DNA from: Ilex aquifolium
Lineage: Eukaryota; Streptophyta; Magnoliopsida; Aquifoliales; Aquifoliaceae
Assembly: GCA_951799425.1 (NCBI GenBank)
Contig: OX637393.1
Coordinates: 20,377,744 to 20,441,743, forward strand
Direction: 5' to 3'
Length of the DNA: 64,000 nt
In this document: one piece after another, positions 1 through 10,379 of the stretch
Position numbering within the stretch: the stretch's first letter is position 1
How the letters are laid out: each line of letters opens with the position of its first letter
The notes under the pieces: generated by a model
Told to the model about the DNA's origin: nothing
The model's input: the letters and a program-made list of their open reading frames with translations, nothing else
Database searches by the model: none
Position numbers and translations under genes: made by a program

Positions 1-1383
1 GCAAGAGACCGATGAGCACATTCCTATTCCAGATTTCTTTCCTGATGAGCAATTGCTTTCAATTCATTCAGTGTGTCCTTGGTATGTTGACATATGTAAT
101 TATCTTGCAACAGGACAAATACCACCGCAGTGGAGCCCAGAGGATTGAAGGAGATTTATGCCGGATGTGAAGTAATTTTACTTCGACAACCCATACCTAT
201 TCAAGTACTGCCCTGACCAAGTCATGCAGAGATGCATATCGTAGAATGAATAGCGGGATGTCCTTGCATTTTGCCATGCACAAGCATGTGGTGGTCATTT
301 CTCTGCCAAGAAAACTTCGGCAAAAATTCTTCAATCAGGTTTTACTGGCCATCTCTAATAAAGGACTGTATTTCATTTTGTAAGGAATGTGATAGATGCC
401 AACATTTGGGGTGTGTGACCCGAAGGAACATGATGCCCCTCTCCCCTGTACTTGTTATAGAAATATTCGATTGTTGGGGCATCGACTTCATGGGTCCTTT
501 CCTTGTGTCATTTGGCTATCTATACATTCTACTGGCAGTGGACTACATGTCCAAGTGGGTGGAGGCTATCCCAACCAAGACCAATGACCACCAGGTCGTG
601 GTCAAGTTCCTCAAGGAGAACATTTTTTCGAGGTTTGGGATGCCTCGTGCAATGATAAGTGATGGTGGATCACATTTCTGTAATAGGTCATTTGCATCTT
701 TGATGCACAAATATGGTGTCACACATAAGGTATCCACCGCATACCACCCACAAACCAATGCCCAAGCCGAGTTGGCCAATAGGGAGATTAAGAATATTTT
801 AGAGAAGACGATGAACTCAAATAGGAAAGATTGGTCAGATAGACTGATTGATGCTCTTTGGGCTTACCGTACCGCCTACAAGACTGTCTTAGGCATGTCT
901 CCCTATCGGCTTGTCTTTGGAAAGGCTTGCCATTTGTCAGTAGAGACGGAACAAAAGGCCTATTGGGCCATAAAGACTTTGAATTTCAATTTGAGAATGG
1001 CCGGAGAACATAGGAAGCTACAATTGAATGAATTGGAAGAGATTTGAAGAGACGCATATGAGAGCTCTAAAATTTCAAAAGAGCGGGCTAAGATCTTTTA
1101 TGACAAATCCATTGTACGGAAGTCATTCGAGCCCGGCCAAAAAGTGCTCTTGTATAACTCTCGTCTCTCAATTTTTCAAGGCAAACTCCGATCCTGTTTG
1201 GATGGCCCCTATCTTGTCAAGGTGGCCTACCCCAATGGAGCTGTGGAAGTCACAAACCCCGAGAATGGCCAGACATTCAAGGTCAATGGCCAAAGACTTA
1301 AGCCATTTTTCGAGGGTTTTGAAGGACAAGGAGTGGAGGAGGATTTGACGGATCCGGTGTATCCGGAATTCGTGGAGAAGTAA
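1..1383 (+). pseudogene. pol: A0 pol: RNase H end and integrase, degraded
   Basis: Integrase inserts retrotransposon cDNA into the host genome. The frame reads an RNase H-integrase linker (ICNYLATGQIPP), the HHCC zinc-binding region ([11 protein letters not shown] to CKECDRCQ, about 270-405), the catalytic core ([29 protein letters not shown], so the D, D and E positions are kept) and a C-terminal [16 protein letters not shown] module. Four in-frame stops precede base 271 and a TGA at 1045-1047 splits the C-terminal part, which then stays open to 1383. By comparison with A4, at least two of these stops look like CGA to TGA changes. It cannot give a full protein. Confidence 0.93.
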
Positions 1384-3161
1384 CCAGTTTTTTTATGTTT
1401 TCTAGTGTACAGTCTTTTTATTTACTTATGTTATTTTCTTTTTCATGTTACTTATTTTACTTGGTCGTATAACATTGTTTTTCTTAGTTTCAGATGTTGG
1501 TGCTTTTGCCAAAGCTCAAGTGCGAGGTGTTCTCTAACCCTAATAATCTTTTTACTGTCATTCATTGCATATCATATCTTTTTGTTGCATTGAGCACAAT
1601 GCATGAATTAAGTTGGGGGGTGAGGTGCACCATTGGCATGTTACACTTGCATGTTACACCAATATTTGTGGATAATATCAATTTTTCGGGTGAAAATTCA
1701 CCTTTCACATATCATACAAATTTTTGTTTACATTAGTGCAAATTACGCGAAATTTTTTTGAAAAAATATCTGAATGTTGATCTGTATTCCTTTATTTAGA
1801 GTGCCATGGATTGAATGACATGTTGATCTTTGTTTTGAACTTTGAGCACATGAACACATTATAGAAGTTAATCCTATGCGTGAGTATGTATTTGCTTTTG
1901 AACTCAACCGTATGTGCTTATTGAATGTGTAATTTTAGCAATTTACGGATTGGATTCATATTTTAGGCTTGAGATAAATAGTGGAGATAAGTAAGGAACC
2001 GTGAGAGCTTTAGTGCCAATCCTTGTTGGAGGGAACTTACAATTACTCAAAGAACAATTTTTCAATGTCAAATTTGTTCAATAATCTCATTATGTTTGTC
2101 TTGGCTAGGTGCACTTGGATAGTAGAGTGATGATGTCTTGTATATACAATGCCCTCACATGCGTATCTGGAAGTGATCTTCTGCCATTTTTGAATATTTC
2201 GAGCCTTTGCCTTATTCTTCTGAAAATATTATCCCTAGTGCCGTGATTGAGTCTAATTGAAATTTGTTTCTATGCCACATATTTGACCAAGCCGATGAAA
2301 AAGAGAAATATCTACCTTACATTGGTTGTTCCTAAAGCTGAAAATGAGTGATTGCAAAAGTAAAGGAAGTGTGGTGTGGAAATTCAAGCAAGGGATGAAT
2401 GGAGGTGAAACTCAAGGAGTTCATTAGAAAAAGAATGAAAATTCAAGAAAAGGAAGAAATGGGGTGAGAAGAAGAAAGAATGATCAAAAGAAAAAGAAAA
2501 TGTTAAGGAAAATAAAGAAAAGAAACAAAGAGTGTGGTGAAGGTGTAAAAAAAGAATGAAAATCCCATGATAAGGGAGGTGTTTTGAAATAAAAAGTCTT
2601 TCACTCGGAATAACCCTCTTTGTATCATGTGTCCTTCGTTTCTTTTGCCTCAATATCACCCTATGGCCCCATTATAACCTTCGAAGTCCTAAGTGATCTA
2701 GTGAAGCATGGGAGATGCATAATTTCAAAGAAAATGATGAGTTAGTCTTACCGCCCAATGCCCTAGTATTCTTTTCATGAGATTATGCCAAAGTCGCTTC
2801 ATTTTCATAAAATGAACTTCATTTTTTGGATTACATGTAAGTATACTTTGTTTTGAGCACAAGATTTCATCTCACATGTACACATGGAGTGCATGCCAGG
2901 ATAACTAGAGTGTATTTCATTGTGAGAGTGACTTTTGGTGAGTTTTGCATTGAAACTGAATTGGATGGCCATTCGAATGTGAATTCTGTTGTGTAAATGC
3001 TCAAATTATTTGTCCAATTCACACACACACACGAGTTTGGAAATAAATGTGTAGGTGCATACTTTAGACTAGTATTTGAGACTATGGTCCTGCTCATGTT
3101 TGCTTAGTTCAATCATCTGAGAAATGTGTTAAATAGCTCCATGCTTGTAGAATGGAGGAAT
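1384..3161 (+). other. A0 post-pol spacer
   Basis: No gene is seen. This is the long non-coding stretch between integrase and the accessory ORF typical of Athila elements. The same spacer can be followed by eye in A4 (17059-19463), N2 (35253-36993) and N3 (46914-48374 and 50588-51184). It holds an internal polypurine-tract-like motif (1610-1632) and a purine-rich run of about 100 bases (2435-2540) seen at the same place in the other copies. Confidence 0.75.
1610..1632 (+). other. internal polypurine-tract-like motif
   Basis: The core AAGTTGGGGGGTG matches the true polypurine tract before the A0 3' LTR (5994-6007) but is followed by AGGTGCACC instead of an LTR. The same motif occurs in the spacer of N1, A4, N2 and N3. 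Its role is unknown; a second plus-strand primer is one possibility. Confidence 0.6.
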
Positions 3162-4968
3162 TGCTTGGTGAAAAACGTTGTTGTTTCCTAACCCCTAAAA
3201 ACCATCCCTTAGAATGTGTAGTGTATGTGTGAAGGGAGTGTCACTCTCCCTCGGAATGATGTAGGAGATAGGGCAACGAAATTGTGGTAATGAAAATGTA
3301 TGAAATGGAATGTGCGAAATGAACAAAAATGCTCCCCAAGCGCAAGGAGTCTTTTGCTTGTCGTGTTTTACTTGGAATGAGTATTCCAAGGTCGTCTCCT
3401 CAGGGAAGGAAAGGTCAAGTTGTGTGAAAGTGATTTTGGTGAACAAAAAGGAAAAGGGTAAAATCTTTTGTTTGAGTTTTGTGAGTGAAGTTTTGAATGA
3501 AAATGAAATGAAAACAAGTGTAGGCTAATCCAAAGAGTTCACTCCAATGAGGATGTCAATCCAAATCAAAGCCTTCCTCCAATGATGCATAGATGAACAA
3601 TTGATTCATGGGAAGCTAGGGATGAAATGGAGGTGAGGATCCAAGCATAACCCATGACCAGGCCTACGGGATATCAAAGACTCACAACCGCATCCACTCT
3701 CAACCCAGTCAAACCGAACCACCGTACACTGAGTGGAGGAAAAAAGAAGAGTTGAAATAGAATCCTCACGGGGAGGTCTCCCTTGGATTAACCAAGTAAA
3801 ACTCTAGCTAATCATACTTGAAGGAAAGACAATGATGTAATGGAAAGACATTGTAGAGAAATGAAGATTTGAACTTAGTTTAATGTAAGAAAACTTAACT
3901 ACAAAGAGAGAAATGCAATACCCACTTTAAAACTAAGAAATGAAGAAAGCTTGACATAACAATGGTGAAATGTAAAATGTAGAACTAAACTTGAAATGAA
4001 CTTGAAATAAATGACATTAAAGACAATAAATGAAGCTTACAAGATCCTTACAAAAGATTACAAGTGAAAATGGGTGAAGACAATGCAAAAATCTAACTAT
4101 TCATCATCTTCTTCACCAAAACTACTCCTAAGCTTAGGTAGCCACCCACTTCAAAGCTTGTGTGAATGCTGAATATATGGTGAAGGAGCCTTGCATTTTC
4201 GTCCCCCTAGGTGTGTGCAGGCCTCCCATCAATGGGAGGTGAGTTGATGGCCCTTGACAGGCTAAGACAAGCTTAGCCTGCAACCATCATGGCTGCCCCC
4301 TTCTCTCCCATCCTCCTTAAATGCCAAGCCTCCAAAGTCTTCAAATTGTGTAAGGGAGGCATGGTTGTAGGTAGAACATGTTGGGATAGGTGTGGGAGAA
4401 GTGTAGGTGGGACCCCCCAGCAAGTGGGATATGATTTACAGGCGTCTGGGCTGTTCTGGGCATTCTGGGCACGGCGTACCGGTAAGCGTACCGGTACGCG
4501 TACCGGTACTGTTTGCCTGCTCTGGACCAGTTTTTGTAAAATTATTATAACTTTTGATCCAACCTTCAGATTGAGCTAAAATTTTGATACAATATAGAAG
4601 ACATCCAGATCTACAAATTTCATGTTTTGTACTTTTTCAGATTCGAAGTGGATCATGGTCAAAAATGAGAAAAACAGCGGTACTATGTCAAAACTTTGGG
4701 AAACCAGTGGGCTAAAACTTCCAAATTTCATTTTTCTTGGTTTCTTCACCTTTAAGCCTCCAAATCCTCATTGAATGTGTCCATCTCTTCACCACTCATT
4801 CATCCTTAGTTGCAAGGTTATAAAATCCATCATTTACGCTATAATTACCTGCAACATCGAAAATTCAACATTATTCATAATTTCGGCTAACTCTAAGTAC
4901 TTAAATACAAAGTTGAGTTAAAATGCATGTAATGAGGCCATCAAATATACAATATTTTGTGATCATCA
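3162..4968 (-). mobile_element. solo LTR, family N, in A0 spacer
   Basis: The 1807-bp unit starts TGCTTGGTG and ends GATCATCA, the reverse complement of a family N LTR. It is flanked by the exact 5-bp duplication GGAAT (3157-3161 and 4969-4973), and A0 spacer continues on both sides. No internal region is present, so this is a solo LTR left by recombination between two LTRs. It holds the hairpin CTTGGAAT/ATTCCAAG at 3371-3390 and an ACCGGT palindrome cluster at 4474-4510. Confidence 0.95.
4474..4510. repeat. GTACCGGTAC palindrome cluster, family N LTR
   Basis: Three copies of a palindrome centred on ACCGGT lie head to tail, the first ending GGTAAG instead of GGTACG. The linker that follows reads TTTGCCTGCTCTGG. 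A module beginning ATAACTTTTGATCC follows directly. Confidence 0.85.
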
Positions 4969-4973
4969 GGAAT

Positions 4974-5633
4974 ATTGCTCAAGTTTTTGATATTTGAAAT
5001 GAATTAGGAATGCCCGTATTATTAATTATGTGACTTGCATTTTGGGGCGTTCATTTTGATAATTAAAGATTGAAATCCATTCCTTGTACGTTGACTGCAT
5101 CAAAATTTTAAATCACATTGCAATTTCGGTAATGAATTGGGCATGATGGTTCAAATTATGGTTTATAGGTGTAGTACATGTTTTGGGTGGAGTAGAGGTC
5201 ATAAAGAGAGTGGTAGAATGTATAGGGTAGGTCCTGAAGTGAAGAGGAAGGGAGGTGTGTTGCTCAGCAGGAGTATTATGCAACTGAGGCAAAACCTACC
5301 GGTATGTCATACCGGTAGGTGTTGGCTACTGGAGTTCGACCTACCGGTATGTCATACCGGTAGGTTTCGCCTGGAATGCCAAAAGTTAGGCCTTTTAATC
5401 GATTTTTTTCGGGGAACCCTTCATTTACCTCTTAAATTACAGACTCTAAAGCTTCTCTCTCTCACTCAAAACTCTCTTAGGTTTCCAAATCACCCTCCTC
5501 CTCCTTCAATCCCTAAAATCCCCATTCCTTGTGCTGTGATTTAGTGAAATCCAACCCTTTGAAACCCTAATTGCTGAAAATCCTACAAGCCCAAATCCTC
5601 TCTACTCTCTTCAATCTCTCCAAGAATCTCTCA
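4974..5633 (+). other. A0 spacer and leader of accessory ORF
   Basis: No gene up to 5633. The stretch continues the A0 spacer after the solo LTR and carries the double palindrome at 5295-5364. From about 5390 it becomes rich in T and C (TTAAATTACAGAC, CTTCTCTCTCTCACTC), which resembles a promoter followed by an untranslated leader. A4 has the matching stretch on the - strand at about 17059-17390. Confidence 0.55.
5295..5364. repeat. two 25-bp palindromes upstream of accessory ORF
   Basis: Two identical palindromes of 25 bases (5295-5319 and 5340-5364) each have perfect 12-base arms around one central T, starting CCTACCGGTATG. The 20-base linker contains GGCTACTGGAGTTCGA, the same linker found in LTR cassettes of families A, N and C. 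This copy is inside the element, about 270 bases before the ATG at 5634. The A4 equivalent (about 17325-17345) is decayed. Confidence 0.9.
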
Positions 5634-5729
5634 ATGGCTCGTAACCTGGAGGTTGTTCAGGAGGCTATAGACTCGATTGAGGGTCTTTTCTTGATCTGTT
5701 TTGCATTCTTGTCTATGGATTGTACGTAG
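5634..5729 (+). pseudogene. accessory 3' ORF stub of A0
   Basis: An ATG (context CTCTCAATGGCTC) opens 31 codons, MARNLEVVQEAIDSIEGLF and a hydrophobic tail LICFAFLSM, ending in TAG at 5727-5729. A4 has a related start at 17058, followed by more than 1 kb of accessory ORF. In A0 the sequence jumps straight to what in A4 lies beyond the ORF end (the GTAGCTAGG...TCATTGGCC segment), so the body of the ORF was deleted. The role of such Athila 3' ORFs is not established; some are called env-like. The hydrophobic part could be a membrane segment. Confidence 0.6.
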
Positions 5730-5989
5730 CTAGGTTGGAGTCATTGGCCTAGTAGAAGAACCCTTAGGTCGTAGGCCATTTTTGCCTCTTTTTGATGTCC
5801 GACTCCATGTACTCCAACTTTGAAACACATTAATGGAATACCACAATTTTTGTTTCTATCTGTCCAAGTTTATTTCTACAATTGCATTATGATTTAAGCA
5901 TTTTGATTGTTTGGGAAAATTGTTTATTTAAATGGATTGTTGTATGTTAGATTCTTGTTTTGAAAATAAACTTTGCTAGGGACTAGCAA

Positions 5990-6007
5990 AGCTCAAGTTG
6001 GGGGGTG
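5990..6007 (+). other. polypurine tract of A0
   Basis: AAGCTCAAGTTGGGGGGTG runs directly into the TGATTAGCAC start of the 3' LTR. This is the plus-strand priming site. The preceding GCTAGGGACTAGC is also conserved in the N elements. Bases 5730-5989 before it hold no gene and match the A4 segment at 15436-15700. Confidence 0.88.
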
Positions 6008-6253
6008 TGATTAGCACAAAAAATTGCATATTTCATGTACCAATACATTCCTTTTTCACTTGCTTTTGGGGATTAAATGAGTGGAATTGTGCTACTTGAT
6101 CTATTAACGAAGATTTGTGGTGTTTGTAGATAAAAGGTGATAATTGGTGCTTGTTAAAGCCTTCTCAAATGGTTTGAGGTGAATGAGGATGAAAGGATGG
6201 CTTGAAGATAGCTCAGGAGGTGAGGAAACCAAAGAATCAGCAAAAACAGGAGA

Positions 6254-6317
6254 AAACCTACCGGTAGGCTATACCGGTATGTTTCAGCTACTGGAGTTCG
6301 ACATACCAGTAGGTTTT
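6254..6317. repeat. ACCGGT palindrome cassette in A0 LTR
   Basis: AACCTACCGGTAGG and ATACCGGTAT are followed by the linker CAGCTACTGGAGTTCGA and a decayed third palindrome (ATACCAGTAGG). The arrangement parallels the internal pair at 5295-5364. Confidence 0.85.
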
Positions 6318-7381
6318 GCTGAAACAGCCCAGATTCTGTATATCAGGCTCTGTCATTTTGAGGGTCCCACCAGACATTCTCCTACCTGCCCCTGCCACTC
6401 CCAACACCATGGACATCCCTCTTGCACCTTCTCTTGGACTTTTGGAGCCTTGGTGATCAATGAAGAGAGAGAAGAGGAGAGATGCTGGGTGTGCAGACAA
6501 GGTCTGCACCTACCCTGTCCAACCCACTCTTTTGCAGCCCTATGGATGGAGATCACATCACCTAGCAAGGGCATCACTCCATGGACGTTTTTTTTGGCAA
6601 GAAAATATACACCATGAGGAGAAAAAAATTAGAGGATATAGAGAGAGAGAGAGAGAGAGATAGTCTTGGAAGATGATGAATAGCGTTAGAGAGAAGTTGA
6701 GATTTGTACATTTTCTTCCATGCATTGTCTTCTAATTTCATGTAAGAATCTTCTAAGCTTCCTGGAATGCCTTTAATGCCATTTATTTCAAGTTGTTTTC
6801 AAGTTTAATCTTCTATTAAAGCTTTCACCATTAATGCTTCTATGCTCTTCAATTTCTTAGCTGTAAATGGGTATTGAATGCATTCTCTTTTAGTTTATGT
6901 TTTCTTGCATTATCCTAGCTACAATCTTCAATTGATTTAGAATGTCTTTCATTTAATCATGAGTAGCTAAATCATTAAGTTGGCTAATCCAAGGGAGACC
7001 TCCCATTGGGTATGCTATTTCAACTCATCTTCTTTCCTCCCCTCGGTGTACGGTGGTTCGGTTTGACTGGGTTGAGCGTGGACATGGTTGTGAGTCTTTG
7101 GTATTCCGTAGACTTGTCACAGTTTATGCTTAGATCCTCACTTCCCTCTTGTCCCGAGCTTCCCACGAATCAATCGTTCATCTATGAATCATTGGAGGAA
7201 TGCTTCAAGTTGAATTGGCATTCCCATTGGAGTGAACCTTTTGGATTAGCCAACACTTGCTTCCCATTCAATTTCATCACAACACAAATCACAAACCATT
7301 TCCAAACAACAAAAGATTTTTCACTTTTCTTTCACCAAAATCACCTTATGTATGATTCACATCCTTCCCCGAGGAGACGAC

Positions 7382-7399
7382 CTTGGAGTACTCTCCAAG
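7382..7399 (+). other. conserved hairpin in A0 LTR
   Basis: CTTGGAG, loop TACT, CTCCAAG forms a 7-bp stem just after GAGGAGACGAC and before TAAAACACGAC. In N-family LTRs the same place reads CTTGGAA/TTCCAAG, so the last stem pair has changed on both sides together. This suggests a structured RNA element. Confidence 0.65.
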
Positions 7400-7599
7400 T
7401 AAAACACGACCCGCAAAAGTCTTCTTGCGCTTGGGAAGCATTTTTGCTTACACATACACTTCATATTCCACCATCCCCTTGCCCTTTCTTTTGACATCGT
7501 CCCAAGGGAGAGTGACATCCCCCTCATACATGTCCATTTCATACACACATTGAGGGAGGATGTTAGGAGGTTAGGAAAGACAGGGAAATAAGGCAAGCA

Positions 7600-9180
7600 C
7601 CTAGCTCACAAATTCTTGTCATACTAGGTAAACCGTTCCTTGCTACTTCTAATGTTGTTATTAATTGCAGGAATGGATTGATGAATCTTACTTTCGAGAA
7701 CATGACAATGGAATTCAACGTGTTCAATTTGTGTAAGCAACCGGGGGATGATGAGGAAGTACATGAAGTCAATAGGATTGACACATTGGTGGAGGATCAC
7801 TAGGAGCTTTTGAGCACATCTGAGCTTAGGGAGGAAGAGGTTGATGATCAAGGGGAGCCAAAGAGCTTAAAAGGGGTAGAAAAATGGACCCCTACATTTG
7901 AGAAGTTTCCACATCAAGAGAAAAAGATATTTCCATCGACTGTGAAAAATCCCACCTTGGAGTTGAAGCCATTACCATCCAACCTCAAATATGTATTCTT
8001 AGGGGAGCATGAGACCTTCCCGGTGGTAATTAGCTCAACTATGGAGGCAAAGCAAGAAGAAGAGCTATTGAAAGTGTTGAGGAGGCACAAGGGAGCAATT
8101 GGTTGGACAATTGCCGACATCAAGAGGATAAGCCCCCTCATTTGCACACACCGCATCTACCTTGAAGAAGACTCCAAGCCATCTCGACAACCACAAAAAA
8201 GGTTGAATCTTATCATGAAATACGTGGTGAGGGATGACGTACTCAAGCTACTTGATGTGGGCATCATCTTCTCGATTGCTGAAAGTAAATGGGTGAGTCC
8301 CACTCAAGTAGTGCCAAAGAAATTAGGAGTTACAGTGGTTGCAAATGAGAAAAATGAGTTGATTCCAACAAGGGTGGTCACCGGATGGAGAGTGTGTATT
8401 GACTACCGAAAGATCAAATTGTGCAAAAGGAAAGACCACTTCCCATTGCCATTCCTCGACCAAGTGTTGGAAAGAGTAGCCATACACTTATTCTATTGCT
8501 TCTTGGATGGATAATCTGGCTACAATCAAATTGAGATCGCATTGGAGGATCAAGAAAAGACCACCTTCACTTGCCCCTATGGTATCTTTGCCTACCAACG
8601 CATGCTATTTGGGTTGTGTAATGCCCCAGGGACTTTTCAAAGATGCGTTATGGGGATTTTCAGTGATATGGTGGAGAAGATCGTGGAAGTTTTTATGGAT
8701 GACTTCTCAGTGTTCGGGGATTCATTTGGAGGATGCTTGGAGAACTTAGAGAGAGTACTTGAGAGATGCGAGGAGAATAACTTGGTCCTCAACTGGAAGA
8801 AGTGCCACTTCATGGTGACACAAGAAATTGTGCTCGGGCACATTGTTTTGGCAAAGGGGATTGAAGTCGACAAATCAAAGGTTGAGGCAATTTCCAACCT
8901 CCCCACACCGACGATCATCAAAGACATCATGTTGTTTCTTGGCCATGCTGGTTTTTATCGTCGCTTTATAAAGGACTTTACTGCATTGGCTCGACCCTTG
9001 ACCAATTTGTTTTCCATGGATGTCCCATTTGTGTGGTCGGATAATTGTGAGGCATTGTTTAAAAAACTGAAAAACATGCTCACTTCACCTCCGATCATGC
9101 GACCACCCAAGTGGGACTTACCTTTTGAACTTATGTGCGACGCGAGTGATTATGCGGTCGACACTGTGCTTGGTTAAAGG
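7600..9180 (+). pseudogene. pol: A1 pol: protease end and reverse transcriptase
   Basis: The reading starts with protease C-terminal wording (VILGKPFLATSN). The RT follows with GWRVCIDYRKI, CFLDG, FTCPYGIFAYQRM and the catalytic FMDDF box at 8692-8706, which is intact. Breaks are TAG near 7801, TAA at 8512-8514 (inside the LDGYSGYNQI motif) and TAA at 9175-9177. RT would copy element RNA into DNA in virus-like particles. Of the three RT copies here it is the only one with an unaltered active-site box, but it cannot be translated through. Confidence 0.92.
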
Positions 9181-10379
9181 GAAGACAAGAGACCTTATGT
9201 AATATACTATGCTAGCAAAATTCTTAATGAAGCACAAATGAATTACACCACCACTGAAAAAGAGTTACTACATGTAGTATTTGCATTGGATAAATTTCGG
9301 TCTTACATCATTGGTTTACCTATAGTAGTCTATACCGATCGCTTTGCTTTGAAGTATCTTTTGTCTAAGCAGGATGCAAAACCGAGACTCATTAAATGGA
9401 TACTCCTCCTACAAGAATTCAACTTGAAAATCAAAGACAAAAAGGTAGTTAAGAACGTGGTGGCGGACCATTTATCCCGACTTGTGGCGCAAGATGCCGA
9501 TGAGAACATTCATATCCCTGAATTTTTCCCTGATAAGCATTTACTTTCTATTAATTCTATTTTTCCTTGGTATGCTGACATATGCAATTATCTTGCTACA
9601 GGACAAATACCACCGCACTAGAGCCCTGAGGATAGAAGGAGGTTTATGGAGGATGTGAAGTACTTTTACTTCAACAACCCGTACTTGTTCAAGTATTTCC
9701 AAGATCAACTCATGAGGAGATGCGTACCTGAGAATGAACAACGGGACGTCCTAGCATTTTGCTATTCAGAGGCTTGCGGTGGCCATTTCTCTTCAAAGAA
9801 GTCCTCGGCGAAGGTTTTACAATGAGGTTTTTATTGGCCCTCATTGATTAAAGAATGTGTTTCTTTCTGTAAAGAATGTGATAGGTGCCAATGTTTGAGT
9901 AGTGTGACTCGGAGGAACATGATGCTCCTTTCCCCTGTACTTGTTATCGAGATATTTGATTGTTGGGGCATCGACTTCATGGGTCGTCTTTTGGCTACCT
10001 ATACATATTGCTGGTAGTGGACTATGTGTCCAAATGGGTGGGGCTATCCCAGCCAAGACCAATGACCACTGGGTTGTGGTCAAGTTTCTAAAGGAGAACA
10101 TTTTTTTGGGGTTTGGGATGCCTCGTGCTATGATAAGCCATGGTGGTTCTCATTTCTGTAATAGGTCATTTGCATCTTTAATGTATAAGTATGGCGTCAC
10201 ACATAAGGTGTCCACCACATATCACCCACAGACCAATGGTCAAGCCGAGTTGGCCAATTGGGAAATCAAGAACATCCTAGAGAAAACGGTGAACCCCAAT
10301 AGGAAGGATTGGTCATTTAGCTTGACCGATGCCCTTTGGGCTTACCACACTGCTTATAAGACAATTCTAGGTATGTCTC
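9181..10379 (+). pseudogene. pol: A1 pol: RNase H and first half of integrase
   Basis: RNase H wording is clear ([24 protein letters not shown]), followed by a TAG at 9619-9621 and the zinc-binding region ([18 protein letters not shown]). Around 9985 a deletion of about 16 bases shifts the frame near the first catalytic Asp. The second catalytic Asp is His here (MISHGGSHF, codon CAT at 10139-10141). The gene is cut at 10379 by N1, inside the LGMSPYRL motif, and continues at 31121. Confidence 0.92.

Larger units (their letters stand above)
1..7599 (+). mobile_element. Athila-type Ty3/gypsy element A0, 3' part
   Basis: The element enters from the left edge at the end of RNase H and runs through integrase, a long spacer, a stub of the accessory ORF, a polypurine tract and a complete 3' LTR ending at 7599. 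Integrase wording, the accessory 3' ORF and the LTR type place it in the Athila lineage. It lies inside a second Athila (A1): the base after its LTR resumes the A1 protease reading frame. CCTAG (7600-7604) should be the target duplication, but its partner lies outside the window. A solo N-family LTR (3162-4968) interrupts it. Confidence 0.9.
6008..7599 (+). repeat. 3' LTR of A0 (family A)
   Basis: The 1592-bp LTR starts TGATTAGCAC after the polypurine tract and ends GGCAAGCA, where A1 protease sequence resumes. The A4 5' LTR (28970-30622) is the same family. It carries a palindrome cassette (6254-6317), a GA microsatellite (6641-6660) and the hairpin at 7382-7399. Confidence 0.9.

Noticed and set aside
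2384..2659. Open frame of 91 codons on the - strand, rich in Phe, Ser and His
   Set aside because: It is the reverse reading of the purine-rich tract in the A0 spacer. Low-complexity composition explains the openness; the same happens at 35712 and 47946.
4289..4579. 96-codon frame MAAPFSPILLK...
   Set aside because: It lies wholly inside an N-family LTR and crosses the palindrome cluster. Other N LTRs do not keep the frame.
5137..5544. 135-codon + strand frame upstream of the accessory ORF
   Set aside because: It runs through the palindromes and the T/C-rich leader, has no recognisable domain, and is not kept in A4.
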